A DNA stretch of 64,000 bases from a bacterium OL-1 (GTDB lineage: Bacteria > Actinomycetota > Coriobacteriia > Coriobacteriales > Atopobiaceae). This document shows, piece after piece, positions 1-7,764 of this stretch (positions within the stretch are counted from its first letter, which is position 1; each line of letters opens with the position of its first letter). The notes beneath the pieces were generated by a model. That model ran no database searches and was not told the DNA's origin. It saw nothing but the letters and a program-made list of their open reading frames with translations. The translations under genes and the position numbers were made by a program. The DNA lies in the NCBI GenBank assembly GCA_000752675.2, contig LM994625.1:183030-247029 (forward strand), written 5' to 3'.

Positions 1-1062
1 TCCGAGCTTGCGGCCATCGACGCCATCTACCTCTTGGACGGCCCCGGCATCTGTGGAGACGTCCAGCCCATTCCGCCCGGCGCCGAGTGGGTTAAGCGGG
101 TGGTCCGCATCATCCCCACCTCAAGCGTCATGGGGAGGCTCTTCGAGCCTGGCGTTCGCCCCATTGTGGTGCGCAGCAGCGAGACCGGCATCTTGCAGCA
201 CGAGCTCATGACCTGGCAGGTAGCTGACGGAGGCCTTGCCACGGCGGACGCGCCGGACCGGGAGAGCGACTGGTTTGCCAGCGTCTTTAGGGAGTGGATG
301 GACAACGTCTCTCTCGCCGGCAGGCAGGAGTTCGTCGACGACCTCTTTGACGCCATCGAACGCGCCGGCTCAAGCACCTCCCAGATTACCTCGTCGCTTT
401 CCGACAGCCTCCCCACGATCCTTGCCGGCATCGTTGGCTCGAGGCCAAGCGCAAAGGCTGCTGCAGCAAAGCTGCCGCTGCGCGCGCTTCTCGGCAGCGT
501 GTCCGACGCACTTGGCGCGTCGCCCTCGTTTCGCTGGCTCTTTGCCAACGGCCTTGCCCACTGCCTTGAGCTTGCGGCGGGCGGCGTCCTTCTCATCATG
601 CTCAACCGCATTGCCATTCCCCTGGCACTTACGCTGGCTATGTTCTGTGGGGTAATTGCACTCTTTGTTGAGATGCTGGCGCGCCTCAGGGCAAGCGGCT
701 GGAACACGCGCCGAGAAGGACCCCGCATCTTTGCCTTTGGCGTCGCCCTTGTCGTCTTTGTGCTCACGCTGGTGAAGCCCGACGCGCTCTATGTGTACGC
801 GAGCCTGGCTTTTGGCATTTCGCTGGGGGCGGCAGCCTGGTCGTACGCCCAGAAGGCGGCGGCACGGACGCGGGGCGGGACCTCCGTTGCCTTCAACGCC
901 ACGATGGCGGTGCTTCTCGGCTTCTCGGCGGCGTTTGTCCTGGTGGCACCCCAGGAGATGCTCGCAGCGTATGCCGTGACGCTGGGGATAACGCTGCTTG
1001 TGTGCTCGGTGGGCAGCTTCCTTGACTGGCGCCACGACGTAATGGAGCGCCTTGGCGAGTAG
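1..1062 (+). CDS. DUF2974 (Mbeg1-like) membrane protein, 5' end outside window
   Basis: The reading frame is open from base 1, so the true start lies upstream; about 353 codons are visible. The first 70 residues (LLDGPGICGD, then PTSSVMGRLFEPG, then SSETGILQHELMTWQV) match the end of the DUF2974 alpha/beta-hydrolase-like fold. The part that would carry any nucleophile elbow is outside the window, so activity cannot be judged. After an amphipathic linker come about five hydrophobic helices (roughly residues 180-345 of the visible part), making it an integral membrane protein. Function is unknown for the family. No downstream partner on the same transcript is evident; a hairpin repeat follows. 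Confidence 0.75.
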   Translation, partial: SELAAIDAIYLLDGPGICGDVQPIPPGAEWVKRVVRIIPTSSVMGRLFEPGVRPIVVRSSETGILQHELMTWQVADGGLATADAPDRESDWFASVFREWMDNVSLAGRQEFVDDLFDAIERAGSSTSQITSSLSDSLPTILAGIVGSRPSAKAAAAKLPLRALLGSVSDALGASPSFRWLFANGLAHCLELAAGGVLLIMLNRIAIPLALTLAMFCGVIALFVEMLARLRASGWNTRREGPRIFAFGVALVVFVLTLVKPDALYVYASLAFGISLGAAAWSYAQKAAARTRGGTSVAFNATMAVLLGFSAAFVLVAPQEMLAAYAVTLGITLLVCSVGSFLDWRHDVMERLGE

Positions 1063-1120
1063 CACACCGCCCTTCTTGCGACGCCCCCCGCTCTAGCGGC
1101 GCCCTCCTCTCGCGACGCAC

Positions 1121-1209
1121 CCTCGTTCTTTAGCGGAATCTGAGAAAAGCACTTCTCGCGACCTGGGCAAACGTCGGTCTCGGTTCTCAAAAACCGCTAA
1201 AGAACGGGG
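1121..1209. repeat. Long intergenic hairpin, family A copy 1
   Basis: Outer arms 1121-1136 and 1194-1209 pair at 15 of 16 positions (CGTTCTTTAGCGG / CCGCTAAAGAACG). An inner stem TGAGAA (1141) / TTCTCA (1184) follows, and the loop holds ACCTGGGCAAACG at 1161. The same layout recurs at 41127 and 48111. It lies between two codirectional genes and has no U-tract, so it is not a classical terminator. Confidence 0.75.
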
Positions 1210-1246
1210 GCGTTGTCCACAGACAGCCTACTTAGGCTTCAATTGC

Positions 1247-1272
1247 TACAATAGAAGAAATTTCTTCTATTG
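1247..1272. promoter_or_regulatory. Perfect 24-bp palindrome over the toxin-antitoxin promoter
   Basis: Bases 1249-1272 are a perfect palindrome with 12-bp half-sites (CAATAGAAGAAA and its complement). It overlaps a -10-like TACAAT at 1247-1252 and ends 16 bp before the antitoxin ATG. Autoregulation of Phd/YefM-type operons by the antitoxin or the complex is established; that this is the operator is inferred. Confidence 0.65.
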
Positions 1273-1288
1273 CAGTGAGGTGAGAGCC

Positions 1289-1561
1289 ATGCCAAGGATC
1301 GTTCCCGTAAGTGACTTTCGCGCAGACATCAAGTCCGTCTCCCAGTTCACCGACGAGGGCGAGGTAGTTGTTCTCACCCAGAACGGGCGTCCCAAGTGGG
1401 CGATGGTTGACTACGACACCTGGAACGCCGCAGCAAGCGCGCAGGAGAGGTCATTCTCGCAGGCTATTCGAGAGACTGAGCGGCGCGAGGCGACGGGTAA
1501 TCTCACCCTCCTGAGCGCGAAGGAGGCGCGAGCCGCCCTCAAGGCGAGGCGATCGTCGTGA
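1289..1561 (+). CDS. Type II antitoxin, Phd/YefM family
   Basis: This 90-residue protein has the Phd/YefM N-terminal fold (VPVSDFRADIKSV, then VVVLTQNGRPKWAMVDYDTW), which forms the DNA-binding dimer. The charged C-terminal third would wrap and neutralise the toxin. The ATG at 1289 is chosen because GAGGTGAG lies directly upstream; an in-frame GTG at 1280 lies inside that Shine-Dalgarno sequence. Its stop overlaps the toxin start by 4 bp (GTGA), indicating translational coupling. Expression is probably autorepressed at the palindrome 1249-1272. Confidence 0.85.
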   Translation: MPRIVPVSDFRADIKSVSQFTDEGEVVVLTQNGRPKWAMVDYDTWNAAASAQERSFSQAIRETERREATGNLTLLSAKEARAALKARRSS

Positions 1562-1869
1562 AGCGCAAGGAATACCTGCTCACCGATGATGCCGTGAGGG
1601 ACCTTGGCAAGCTCGAGAACTACGTGCTCACCTACCAGGACGAGGTGTTTGTCGAGCACCTCGAGGACGAGTTCTTCTCCGCCTTCGAGCGCCTGCTCCA
1701 AGAGGCGGAGCAGCACCCCGTCTACCAATTTGAGCCACCGCTGCCAACGCTTCACGAGTACAGGTCAGTCAACGTGTACAACTTCAAGGTCTTCTACTAT
1801 ATCGACGGTGAGCGCGTGATCATCTACCGCATCCGGCACCTGCTCTCCGACTTCTCGCACGGGGCGTAG
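1558..1869 (+). CDS. Type II toxin, RelE/ParE superfamily
   Basis: This 103-residue protein starts at a GTG overlapping the antitoxin stop. It keeps the RelE/ParE core: a helical hairpin (ENYVLTYQDEVFVEHLEDEFFSAF region), then the beta-sheet segments YRSVNVYNFKVFYYID and VIIYRIRHLLSD. The Arg/His end pattern is typical of this superfamily. Whether it cleaves ribosome-bound mRNA (RelE-like) or poisons gyrase (ParE-like) cannot be decided from sequence. Position and coupling to a Phd/YefM antitoxin support a functional pair. Confidence 0.85.
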   Translation: MKRKEYLLTDDAVRDLGKLENYVLTYQDEVFVEHLEDEFFSAFERLLQEAEQHPVYQFEPPLPTLHEYRSVNVYNFKVFYYIDGERVIIYRIRHLLSDFSHGA

Positions 1870-1962
1870 TAGGCAGCATACAGATGCGTGCCGGCACATG
1901 CCAGTGCTTGTCGGCGCATGCCGGCGCTTGTCGGCACTCCTCGACTCATGTCGGCCTAACAG

Positions 1963-2063
1963 AAACCTGCGGCTTAATTGCAGTCCAAGAAGGGCGCTGC
2001 TGAGAAGAACCCCAGGTAGCGGGCTTGCAGGCTTCTCGGTGACTGCTATTAAGCCGCAGGTTT
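1963..2063. repeat. Long-loop hairpin between convergent genes
   Basis: Arms 1963-1985 and 2041-2063 are complementary at 22 of 23 positions around a 55-nt loop that itself can pair GAGAAG with CTTCTC. It is preceded by short imperfect repeats of TGTCGGC (about 1885-1955). It lies in the 287-bp convergent gap between the toxin gene and rhaD; no gene is seen in the gap. Confidence 0.7.
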
Positions 2064-2156
2064 GCCGCAGTAGCGAGGGGAGCGCCGCCAAGAAGGAAAG
2101 CAACGGCGCCGAGAGAAACGGGTGCCCGGAGCCGCGCGGCCCCGGGCGCCAAACCC

Positions 2157-2969
2157 CTAGAGCATCGCCGGGTTGAGCGTCACGCCAAAGTCGCGCGCAA
2201 TGGCACGCAGGTCGTCATCGGTGATGGTCTGCCTCACGCCGCCGCAGGAGAGAACGCGCACGTAGACGTCGGCGCTCTTCTCGATGGTATGCGCAAGCCC
2301 AAACGCGGTGTCAAAGTCCGGCCCGCTCACGAAGAGCCCATGCATGGCCCAGATTGCGGCCTGGTAGGTCTCCATCTTCTTGCTCGTGGCGCGCGCAATG
2401 TCAACGCCGCCGGGGACCATCCACGGCACCACGCCCACACCCTCGGGGAAGACCACCGGGCACTCCGTGGCGCTCTGCCAGAGCGCGCGCGTGAAGTCGC
2501 GGTCGGTGAGCGGCAGCACGTAGGTAAGCGCAATCACGTTGGTGGCGTGGCAGTGGTAGATCACGCGGTTGGTGCCGCCGGTCACGCGCTTGCGCACGCT
2601 GTGGTTCATGAGGTGCGTGGGGAACTCGCTCGTGGGGACGCTGCCAGGAAGGCCCCACACAACGCGCCAGCGCTCGCCCTTCTCGTCCAACTCGCAGATA
2701 CCAATGTTTGCCTCGGGGTCAAGCGCCACGTTTCTCAGGTACTTGCCCGAGCCCGTCGCAACAAAGTACTCCCTCGCCAGGTTGGGCAGGGCAACGCCAA
2801 TCTCGTGCCACTCGCGGGGCTCGCCAAAGAACGAGCGCGCCGCCTCGACGTCCTTCTCGCTCAGACGATACGTGAGGTTCCCGCCGTTGCGCTCGTGCCA
2901 GCCCTGGAGCCAGCCGTCGTTGCACATGCGCACGTATGCCTTAACAAAGTCCAGATCAACCATTGCCAT
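2157..2969 (-). CDS. rhaD: Rhamnulose-1-phosphate aldolase
   Basis: A class II (zinc) aldolase of 270 residues that would cleave L-rhamnulose 1-phosphate to dihydroxyacetone phosphate and L-lactaldehyde. Visible family features are WHERNGGNLTYRL near the N-terminus, the metal-binding HCHATN segment in the middle, and MHGLFVSG in the last third. It is the last gene of rhaB-rhaA-rhaD on the minus strand, 25 bp after rhaA. A second ATG two codons downstream (MVDLDF) is possible; the upstream ATG is preceded by GAAGGGA. Length fits RhaD and context makes L-fuculose or L-ribulose phosphate specificity unlikely. Confidence 0.92.
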   Translation of the reverse strand: MAMVDLDFVKAYVRMCNDGWLQGWHERNGGNLTYRLSEKDVEAARSFFGEPREWHEIGVALPNLAREYFVATGSGKYLRNVALDPEANIGICELDEKGERWRVVWGLPGSVPTSEFPTHLMNHSVRKRVTGGTNRVIYHCHATNVIALTYVLPLTDRDFTRALWQSATECPVVFPEGVGVVPWMVPGGVDIARATSKKMETYQAAIWAMHGLFVSGPDFDTAFGLAHTIEKSADVYVRVLSCGGVRQTITDDDLRAIARDFGVTLNPAML

Positions 2970-2994
2970 GAGTGTTTTCCCTTCTCGCCGGCAC

Positions 2995-4266
2995 CTATGC
3001 GCGGGCGCTTAGAACGTTGTCCTCGTACGACTTGACCTTGTCCCAAAGCTCGCCCTCGAGCGGCGCGCCCTCGCGGCGGCAGTACTCGTCCCAGACGTCG
3101 CCAAACGGCATGCACTTGAACTGCTCGAGCACGATCATCTTGCGCGAGTCCTGGAAGGTGTCCTGCATCTCTTTGAGCTGGTCGTTTGGCTGGAGCAGCT
3201 GGAAGAGCAGGGCCTTCTCCATGGAGCGCATGCCGCAGGCCCACGCGCCAATGCGGTTGATGGCCGCGTCGAAGAAGTCCATGCCGATCATCGACTTCTC
3301 CCAGGCGCCCGGCACGCGCACAATCTCGCCGGCAAGCTCGCGCAGGTCGTCGTTGAAGAGGGTCACGTGGTCCGAGTCCCAGTGCATGGGGCGTGTCACG
3401 TGCAGCGGCAGCCGGTCAAAGAAGAGCGCCAGCGCCGAGAGCTTGTCCGCCACGTCCTCGGTGGGGTTGAAGTGGCCGGTGTCGAGAAGCACGCAGGCGC
3501 TCCCGCCGTGGCGCGCGGCCCAGCCCTCGTAGAGCTCCTGGTCGCCCACCGTGAAGCCCTCGACGCCCAGGCCAAAGACCTTCTGCTCGAAGGCGTCCAC
3601 CACGTGCGGCGCGGGCTCGGCGTAGATGCGGTCCAGGGCGTCCACCAGGTTCTTGCGCAGGCCGTAGCGGTCGGTTGGGGTGTCCTTCAGGCCGTCGGGG
3701 ATCCAGAAGTTGAGAAGGACCTCGTCGTCCAGCTCCTCGCCGATCCTCTCGGCAATCTGGCGGCAGCAGATGCCGTGGCGAATCCAGAACTCGCGGGTCT
3801 CCGCGTCCGGCGAGCTCACCGTGAGGCCGTGGTTCACGCGCGGGTGCGAGAAGAACGTGGGGTTGAAGTCGATTCCAAAGCCCTGCTCGCGCGCCCACTC
3901 GACCCAAGGACGGAAGTCCTCGTAGGTGAGCTGGTCGCGGTCGTGCCAGGGGTTCTCGTCCGAGAAGACCGCATAGCTGGCGTGCAGGTTCACGCGCTTG
4001 GCGCCGGGGATGAGGCTCGCGGCGTAGGCGAAGTCCGCCGTGAGCTCCTCGAAGTTGCGGGCGCGGCCAGGATAGTTGCCCGTGGTCATGATTCCGCCCG
4101 AGGCGGGGTTGTCGCCCTGGTCAAAGCCCTGCACGTCATCGCCCTGCCAGCAGTGCATGGAGATTGGCTTTGCCGCCAGGCGTGCGAGAATGGCCTCGGT
4201 GTCAATGCCGTAGGCTGCATAGCGCGCGCGGGCCGCCTCGTAGGCGGTGATACCTGCGTCACTCAT
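2995..4266 (-). CDS. rhaA: L-rhamnose isomerase
   Basis: This 423-residue protein would interconvert L-rhamnose and L-rhamnulose in the cytoplasm. Family landmarks include MHCWQGDDVQGF, GGIMTTGNYPGRARN, the HPRVNHGLTVSSPD stretch, NFWIPDGLKDTPTDR and LLDTGHFNPTEDVAD, which carry metal and substrate ligands in characterised RhaA enzymes. The ATG at 4266 is chosen because AAGGAGG sits 8-9 bp upstream; a longer frame to 4290 would lie inside rhaB. Its start overlaps the rhaB stop by 8 bp, so the two are translationally coupled. Confidence 0.95.
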   Translation of the reverse strand: MSDAGITAYEAARARYAAYGIDTEAILARLAAKPISMHCWQGDDVQGFDQGDNPASGGIMTTGNYPGRARNFEELTADFAYAASLIPGAKRVNLHASYAVFSDENPWHDRDQLTYEDFRPWVEWAREQGFGIDFNPTFFSHPRVNHGLTVSSPDAETREFWIRHGICCRQIAERIGEELDDEVLLNFWIPDGLKDTPTDRYGLRKNLVDALDRIYAEPAPHVVDAFEQKVFGLGVEGFTVGDQELYEGWAARHGGSACVLLDTGHFNPTEDVADKLSALALFFDRLPLHVTRPMHWDSDHVTLFNDDLRELAGEIVRVPGAWEKSMIGMDFFDAAINRIGAWACGMRSMEKALLFQLLQPNDQLKEMQDTFQDSRKMIVLEQFKCMPFGDVWDEYCRREGAPLEGELWDKVKSYEDNVLSARA

Positions 4267-5695
4267 GGGGTAGTACCTCCTTGATGTCAAAGCTGCTTGC
4301 TATGGCCGCGCGGGCGGACGCGAGGTCCTCAAGCTCGCCCGCGTGGATCATCTGCACGATGAGGTTGCCAAGAGCTGTGCCCTCGGTGGGACCGGCATAG
4401 ACCGGAAGGTTGCAGGCGTTGGCCGTGGCCTGGTTGAGGTAGGCATTAGCGGAGCCCCCGCCAACAATGTTCACGCTGGTAAACGAGGTATCGGTAAGCC
4501 CTTCCATCTGGTGCACGGTGCGCGCGTAGTCTGCGGCCAGGGAATCGTAGACCACGCACGCAACCTCGCCCGTCGTCGCGGGCACCGGCTGGCCGGCGTC
4601 CGAGCATGCGGAGCGGACCTCGGCCACCATCGAGCGCGGCGAGAGGAAGCGCGCGTCCTCCGCGTCCACAAGCGCGCGGAAGCCCTGCCTGTGGGCGAAT
4701 TCGGCGGCAGAGACAAGCTCGCCCCAGCTAGGAAGGGTGCCGTCCGGGCGCGCGGACTCGCGTCGCACGCACTGGATCATCCAGAGGCCCATGATGTTCT
4801 TGAGGTAGCGATATCGTGCCTGGTAGCCACCCTCGTTCGTGAAGTTTGCCGCCGCGCTCGCGGGCGTGGTCACGGGCGCCGCGAGCTCCGTGCCCAGAAG
4901 GCTCCAGGTGCCGGAGCTGAGGAAGGCCGCATGGTCGTCTCGCGCGGGAACGGCCAGGAAGGCCGAGCCCGTGTCGTGCGTGGCGGGAAGTACCACCTCG
5001 GAGTCAAAGCCCACGCGGCGGGCGACCTCGGGACGCAGGTGACCCAGCGAGCAGCCCGGCATGCAAGCGGGCAGGAAGATGTCTGCAGGAAGGCCCAGGC
5101 GGGCGAGAAGCTCGCGGTCCCAGTCGCGCGACGTGGCCCCCACCAGCGCGGTTGTGGATGCATTGGTGTACTCGTTGGCCTTCTCGCCGCAGAGCAGGAA
5201 GTTGAGGTAGTCGGGCACCATGAGGAAGGCGTGGGCGGCGGCAAGCTGCTCTGGGTGCTCGTGCTTGAGGGCGCAGAGCTGGTAGGCCGTGTTGAACGGT
5301 TGGTACTGTATGCCCGTGCGCGCGTAGTGCTCCGAGAAGGGCAGCACGCCCGTACGCTCAAGCTCCTCGCGAACGCCCTGGGTGCGCGCGTCGCGGTAGC
5401 CAACGGCCTCGCCGATGCGGCGGTCCTGGGCGTCGAGCAGGACAAAGTCCACGCCCCAGGTGTCGATGCCAACGGTTGCGGGCGTGAGGCCCTGCTCGTG
5501 CGCGGCAGTGAGGCCGTGAAGGACGCTCTCCCACAGGGCGTCGATGTCCCAGCACAGATGCCCCGCGCGCTGCACAAGGCCGTTCTCAAAGCGGTGGACC
5601 TCGGTGAGCCGCAGGCGGCCCGTCTCGTCAAGCTCGCCCACGATGGCGCGACCGCTTGACGCCCCAATGTCTATTGCCAGATGGCGCGAAGCCAT
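4259..5695 (-). CDS. rhaB: Rhamnulokinase
   Basis: An FGGY-family sugar kinase of 478 residues that phosphorylates L-rhamnulose at O1. The N-terminal phosphate-binding loop (LAIDIGASSGRAIVGE), the LCWDIDALW segment, GIDTWGVDFVLLD and the C-terminal VNIVGGGSANAYLNQ are all recognisable RhaB features. It is the first gene of the rhaBAD operon and has a GGGAGG ribosome-binding site before the ATG. The promoter must lie in the 292-bp gap shared with the divergent transporter gene. Confidence 0.95.
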   Translation of the reverse strand: MASRHLAIDIGASSGRAIVGELDETGRLRLTEVHRFENGLVQRAGHLCWDIDALWESVLHGLTAAHEQGLTPATVGIDTWGVDFVLLDAQDRRIGEAVGYRDARTQGVREELERTGVLPFSEHYARTGIQYQPFNTAYQLCALKHEHPEQLAAAHAFLMVPDYLNFLLCGEKANEYTNASTTALVGATSRDWDRELLARLGLPADIFLPACMPGCSLGHLRPEVARRVGFDSEVVLPATHDTGSAFLAVPARDDHAAFLSSGTWSLLGTELAAPVTTPASAAANFTNEGGYQARYRYLKNIMGLWMIQCVRRESARPDGTLPSWGELVSAAEFAHRQGFRALVDAEDARFLSPRSMVAEVRSACSDAGQPVPATTGEVACVVYDSLAADYARTVHQMEGLTDTSFTSVNIVGGGSANAYLNQATANACNLPVYAGPTEGTALGNLIVQMIHAGELEDLASARAAIASSFDIKEVLPHE

Positions 5696-5987
5696 GGTGC
5701 CTCCCTGAATGTTGGTCTAGCCCCCCTGTTGGCGTCTACAATACCTGCCTGTTCCCGGCTTCCAAGCAGGAATTTGGTAATTCATCCCAAAATTCCGCTA
5801 AACGTTGGTAATTGTTTTCTAATCGGCATGAGGCTCCTCTCCAGAAAACCTGTCACCGGGAGAACCCGACCGTCTGCAAATCGTTTTCACGTTTACCTAG
5901 AATCTTGTTAACATATCCCATAACAAGTATCTGTCGAATTCGTCATCATTGTTGGACCTCTGGTCCACAGCCTGACAGGGGGATCAC
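5696..5987. promoter_or_regulatory. Divergent regulatory region with two candidate operators
   Basis: The gap between rhaB and the symporter contains an inverted repeat CTTGTTA-N10-TAACAAG (5904-5927) and a perfect 15-bp palindrome TGGACC-TCT-GGTCCA (5953-5967). Both lie just upstream of the symporter start. The region is AT-richer than its surroundings, which is typical of a promoter. No AraC, LacI or DeoR-type rhamnose regulator is encoded next to it. Confidence 0.5.
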
Positions 5988-7493
5988 ATGGCCGAGAAAG
6001 CAACAGCCCCGCAGAAGAGCAAGGGGCTCTGGGAAAGCCCATTTACCAGCTCGCTTGCAAAGCGTGACCGGGTCACGCCACCCGAGGTGATTTTTGGGTA
6101 CTTCCTCGGCCCCTTTGGCGGGCTTCTCGCCTCCGGCATCTTCACGAGCCAGCTGCAGAACTACTTCACGGACGTCCTGCGCCTTGACCTCTCGTTCCTC
6201 ACGGCGCTGCAGCTTGTCTCGACGGTTCTTATCGTGATAGCCAACCTCATGGTGGGCCAGCTCATCGAGCGCACGCACTGCCTTGCCGGCAAGGCTCGCC
6301 CGTGGATTCTGCTCTCGGCCCTCACGCTTGCCGTGTCCACGGTCCTCATGTTCTTTGTGCCGTTTGAGGGCATGGCGCGCATGGTGTGGATCGCCATCGC
6401 CTTCAACCTGTACTACTCGGTTGCCTACCCCATCTACAACACCGCCAACTCGACCCTCGTCGCCGTCTCCACGCGCGACACCGAGAAGCGCGGGACCATG
6501 GCCTCCTTCACCAACATCGCGGGCTTTGGCGTCATGGGCGCCGGCACCATGGTCTTCCCCATCCTCGTCTCGTTCTTCCTTAAGGAGGACCAGAACCTCT
6601 GGCTCCTTGCGATGTCAGCCATCGCCCTCTTCACCCTCATTACCGTCTACCTGCAGTTTCGCTTCACGCGCGAGCGCATTACCGAGGAGGTAAGCGCCTC
6701 GCAGACCGAGGGCGAGCAGAAGGAAGCGCCGTCCCTCGCGCGCCAGCTGTCCTCTGTCACACACGAGCCCATGTGGTGGGTGATCATCGTTGCCTATCTG
6801 CTTTACCAGTTCAGCGGCGCCTTCAAGAACGGCTCAATGGTGTACTTCTGCAAGTGGGTCCTGGACAACAGCTACTTTGGCACTGCGGAGGCCTGGGGCG
6901 CGTCACAGTCGCTTCTCAGCATCATGGGCGCGCTTCCCATGGCGGCGGCCATCCTCTTTGTGATCCCGCTGTGCAACAAGTTTGGCAAGCAGCGCGTGTG
7001 CATCGTGGGCATGATCGTGGGCGTGATTGGCGGCATCATCGCCGGGCTTGGCGGGAGCAGCATTGTGCCCGTCGCCGCAGGCGTTGCCATCAAGTGCCTT
7101 GGGTCCGCGCCGCTTGGCTACATGATCCTTGCCATGCTCGCCGACGTAATCGACCACATCGAGTACAAGAACCACATCCGCACCGACGGCCTCACCATGT
7201 CGATCTACAGCTGCATCGCCGTTGCCGCCACGCCCATCTGCAACGCGGTCTTCTCGGGAATCCTTGCTGGCGTTGGCTACGACCAGGCCGCCAACGTCGC
7301 GCTGGGCGTTGCGGCGCAGACCGCCGCCGCGCAGACAGCAATCGCGAGCTGCTACATCTGGGTGGAGACCGTTGCCTTTGCCATCTGCGGAGTCCTGCTC
7401 CTCTTCTTCACGGTCGAGAAGAACCTCCCGGCGGAGCAGGCAGCCCTCAAGGAGCGCAACGAGGGCGCGGCGCCCGAGGCGGAGCGCGCGTAG
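5988..7493 (+). CDS. GPH-family sugar:cation symporter (MFS)
   Basis: A 501-residue protein with about 12 transmembrane helices and the layout of glycoside-pentoside-hexuronide symporters (MelB/XynP-like): an N-terminal GYFLGPFGGLLASG segment, an IERTHCLAGKARPWILL loop resembling the GPH DRT...GKFRPWL motif, and a central cytoplasmic loop (about residues 235-260). It is divergent from rhaBAD and followed by glycosidase genes, so L-rhamnose or a rhamnose-containing glycoside is the likely substrate. The ribosome-binding site is AGGGGGAT. A strong intrinsic terminator follows the stop. Confidence 0.85.
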   Translation: MAEKATAPQKSKGLWESPFTSSLAKRDRVTPPEVIFGYFLGPFGGLLASGIFTSQLQNYFTDVLRLDLSFLTALQLVSTVLIVIANLMVGQLIERTHCLAGKARPWILLSALTLAVSTVLMFFVPFEGMARMVWIAIAFNLYYSVAYPIYNTANSTLVAVSTRDTEKRGTMASFTNIAGFGVMGAGTMVFPILVSFFLKEDQNLWLLAMSAIALFTLITVYLQFRFTRERITEEVSASQTEGEQKEAPSLARQLSSVTHEPMWWVIIVAYLLYQFSGAFKNGSMVYFCKWVLDNSYFGTAEAWGASQSLLSIMGALPMAAAILFVIPLCNKFGKQRVCIVGMIVGVIGGIIAGLGGSSIVPVAAGVAIKCLGSAPLGYMILAMLADVIDHIEYKNHIRTDGLTMSIYSCIAVAATPICNAVFSGILAGVGYDQAANVALGVAAQTAAAQTAIASCYIWVETVAFAICGVLLLFFTVEKNLPAEQAALKERNEGAAPEAERA

Positions 7494-7554
7494 GTCCCGC
7501 GGGCGGCAGCCAAGCCGCCCATCTGCCACCTGAACAAGTCCCTCCCTTCCCCGT

Positions 7555-7590
7555 CCCCTCCGGCAATCAATTGCCGGAGGGGTTATTTTT
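7555..7590 (+). terminator. Intrinsic terminator of the symporter gene
   Basis: A perfect 12-bp stem (CCCCTCCGGCAA, 7555-7566, with 7571-7582), a 4-nt loop TCAA, then TTATTTTT. Confidence 0.92.
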
Positions 7591-7644
7591 CACCGTGAGA
7601 AGGGCCTGCGCGAGAAGGGCCTCCGACACAAGCAAACGCATAAG

Positions 7645-7714
7645 GCTGCGGGGCCAATTCTCGACAGAATGGGCACCTCGTGGTGCGCAAAATGTCGGAA
7701 AATGGCCCCGCAGC
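7645..7714. repeat. Three-tier hairpin between convergent genes
   Basis: Nested pairs: GCTGCGGGGCCA (7645-7656) with 7703-7714, CGACA (7662) with TGTCG (7693), and GCACC (7673) with GGTGC (7682). It has no U-tract and stands between the terminated symporter gene and the end of the GH2 gene. Confidence 0.7.
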
Positions 7715-7764
7715 TTCCAACAACAAGACCGCAGCCCCAACAGCAAGACGGCCGTGGTTTACAG

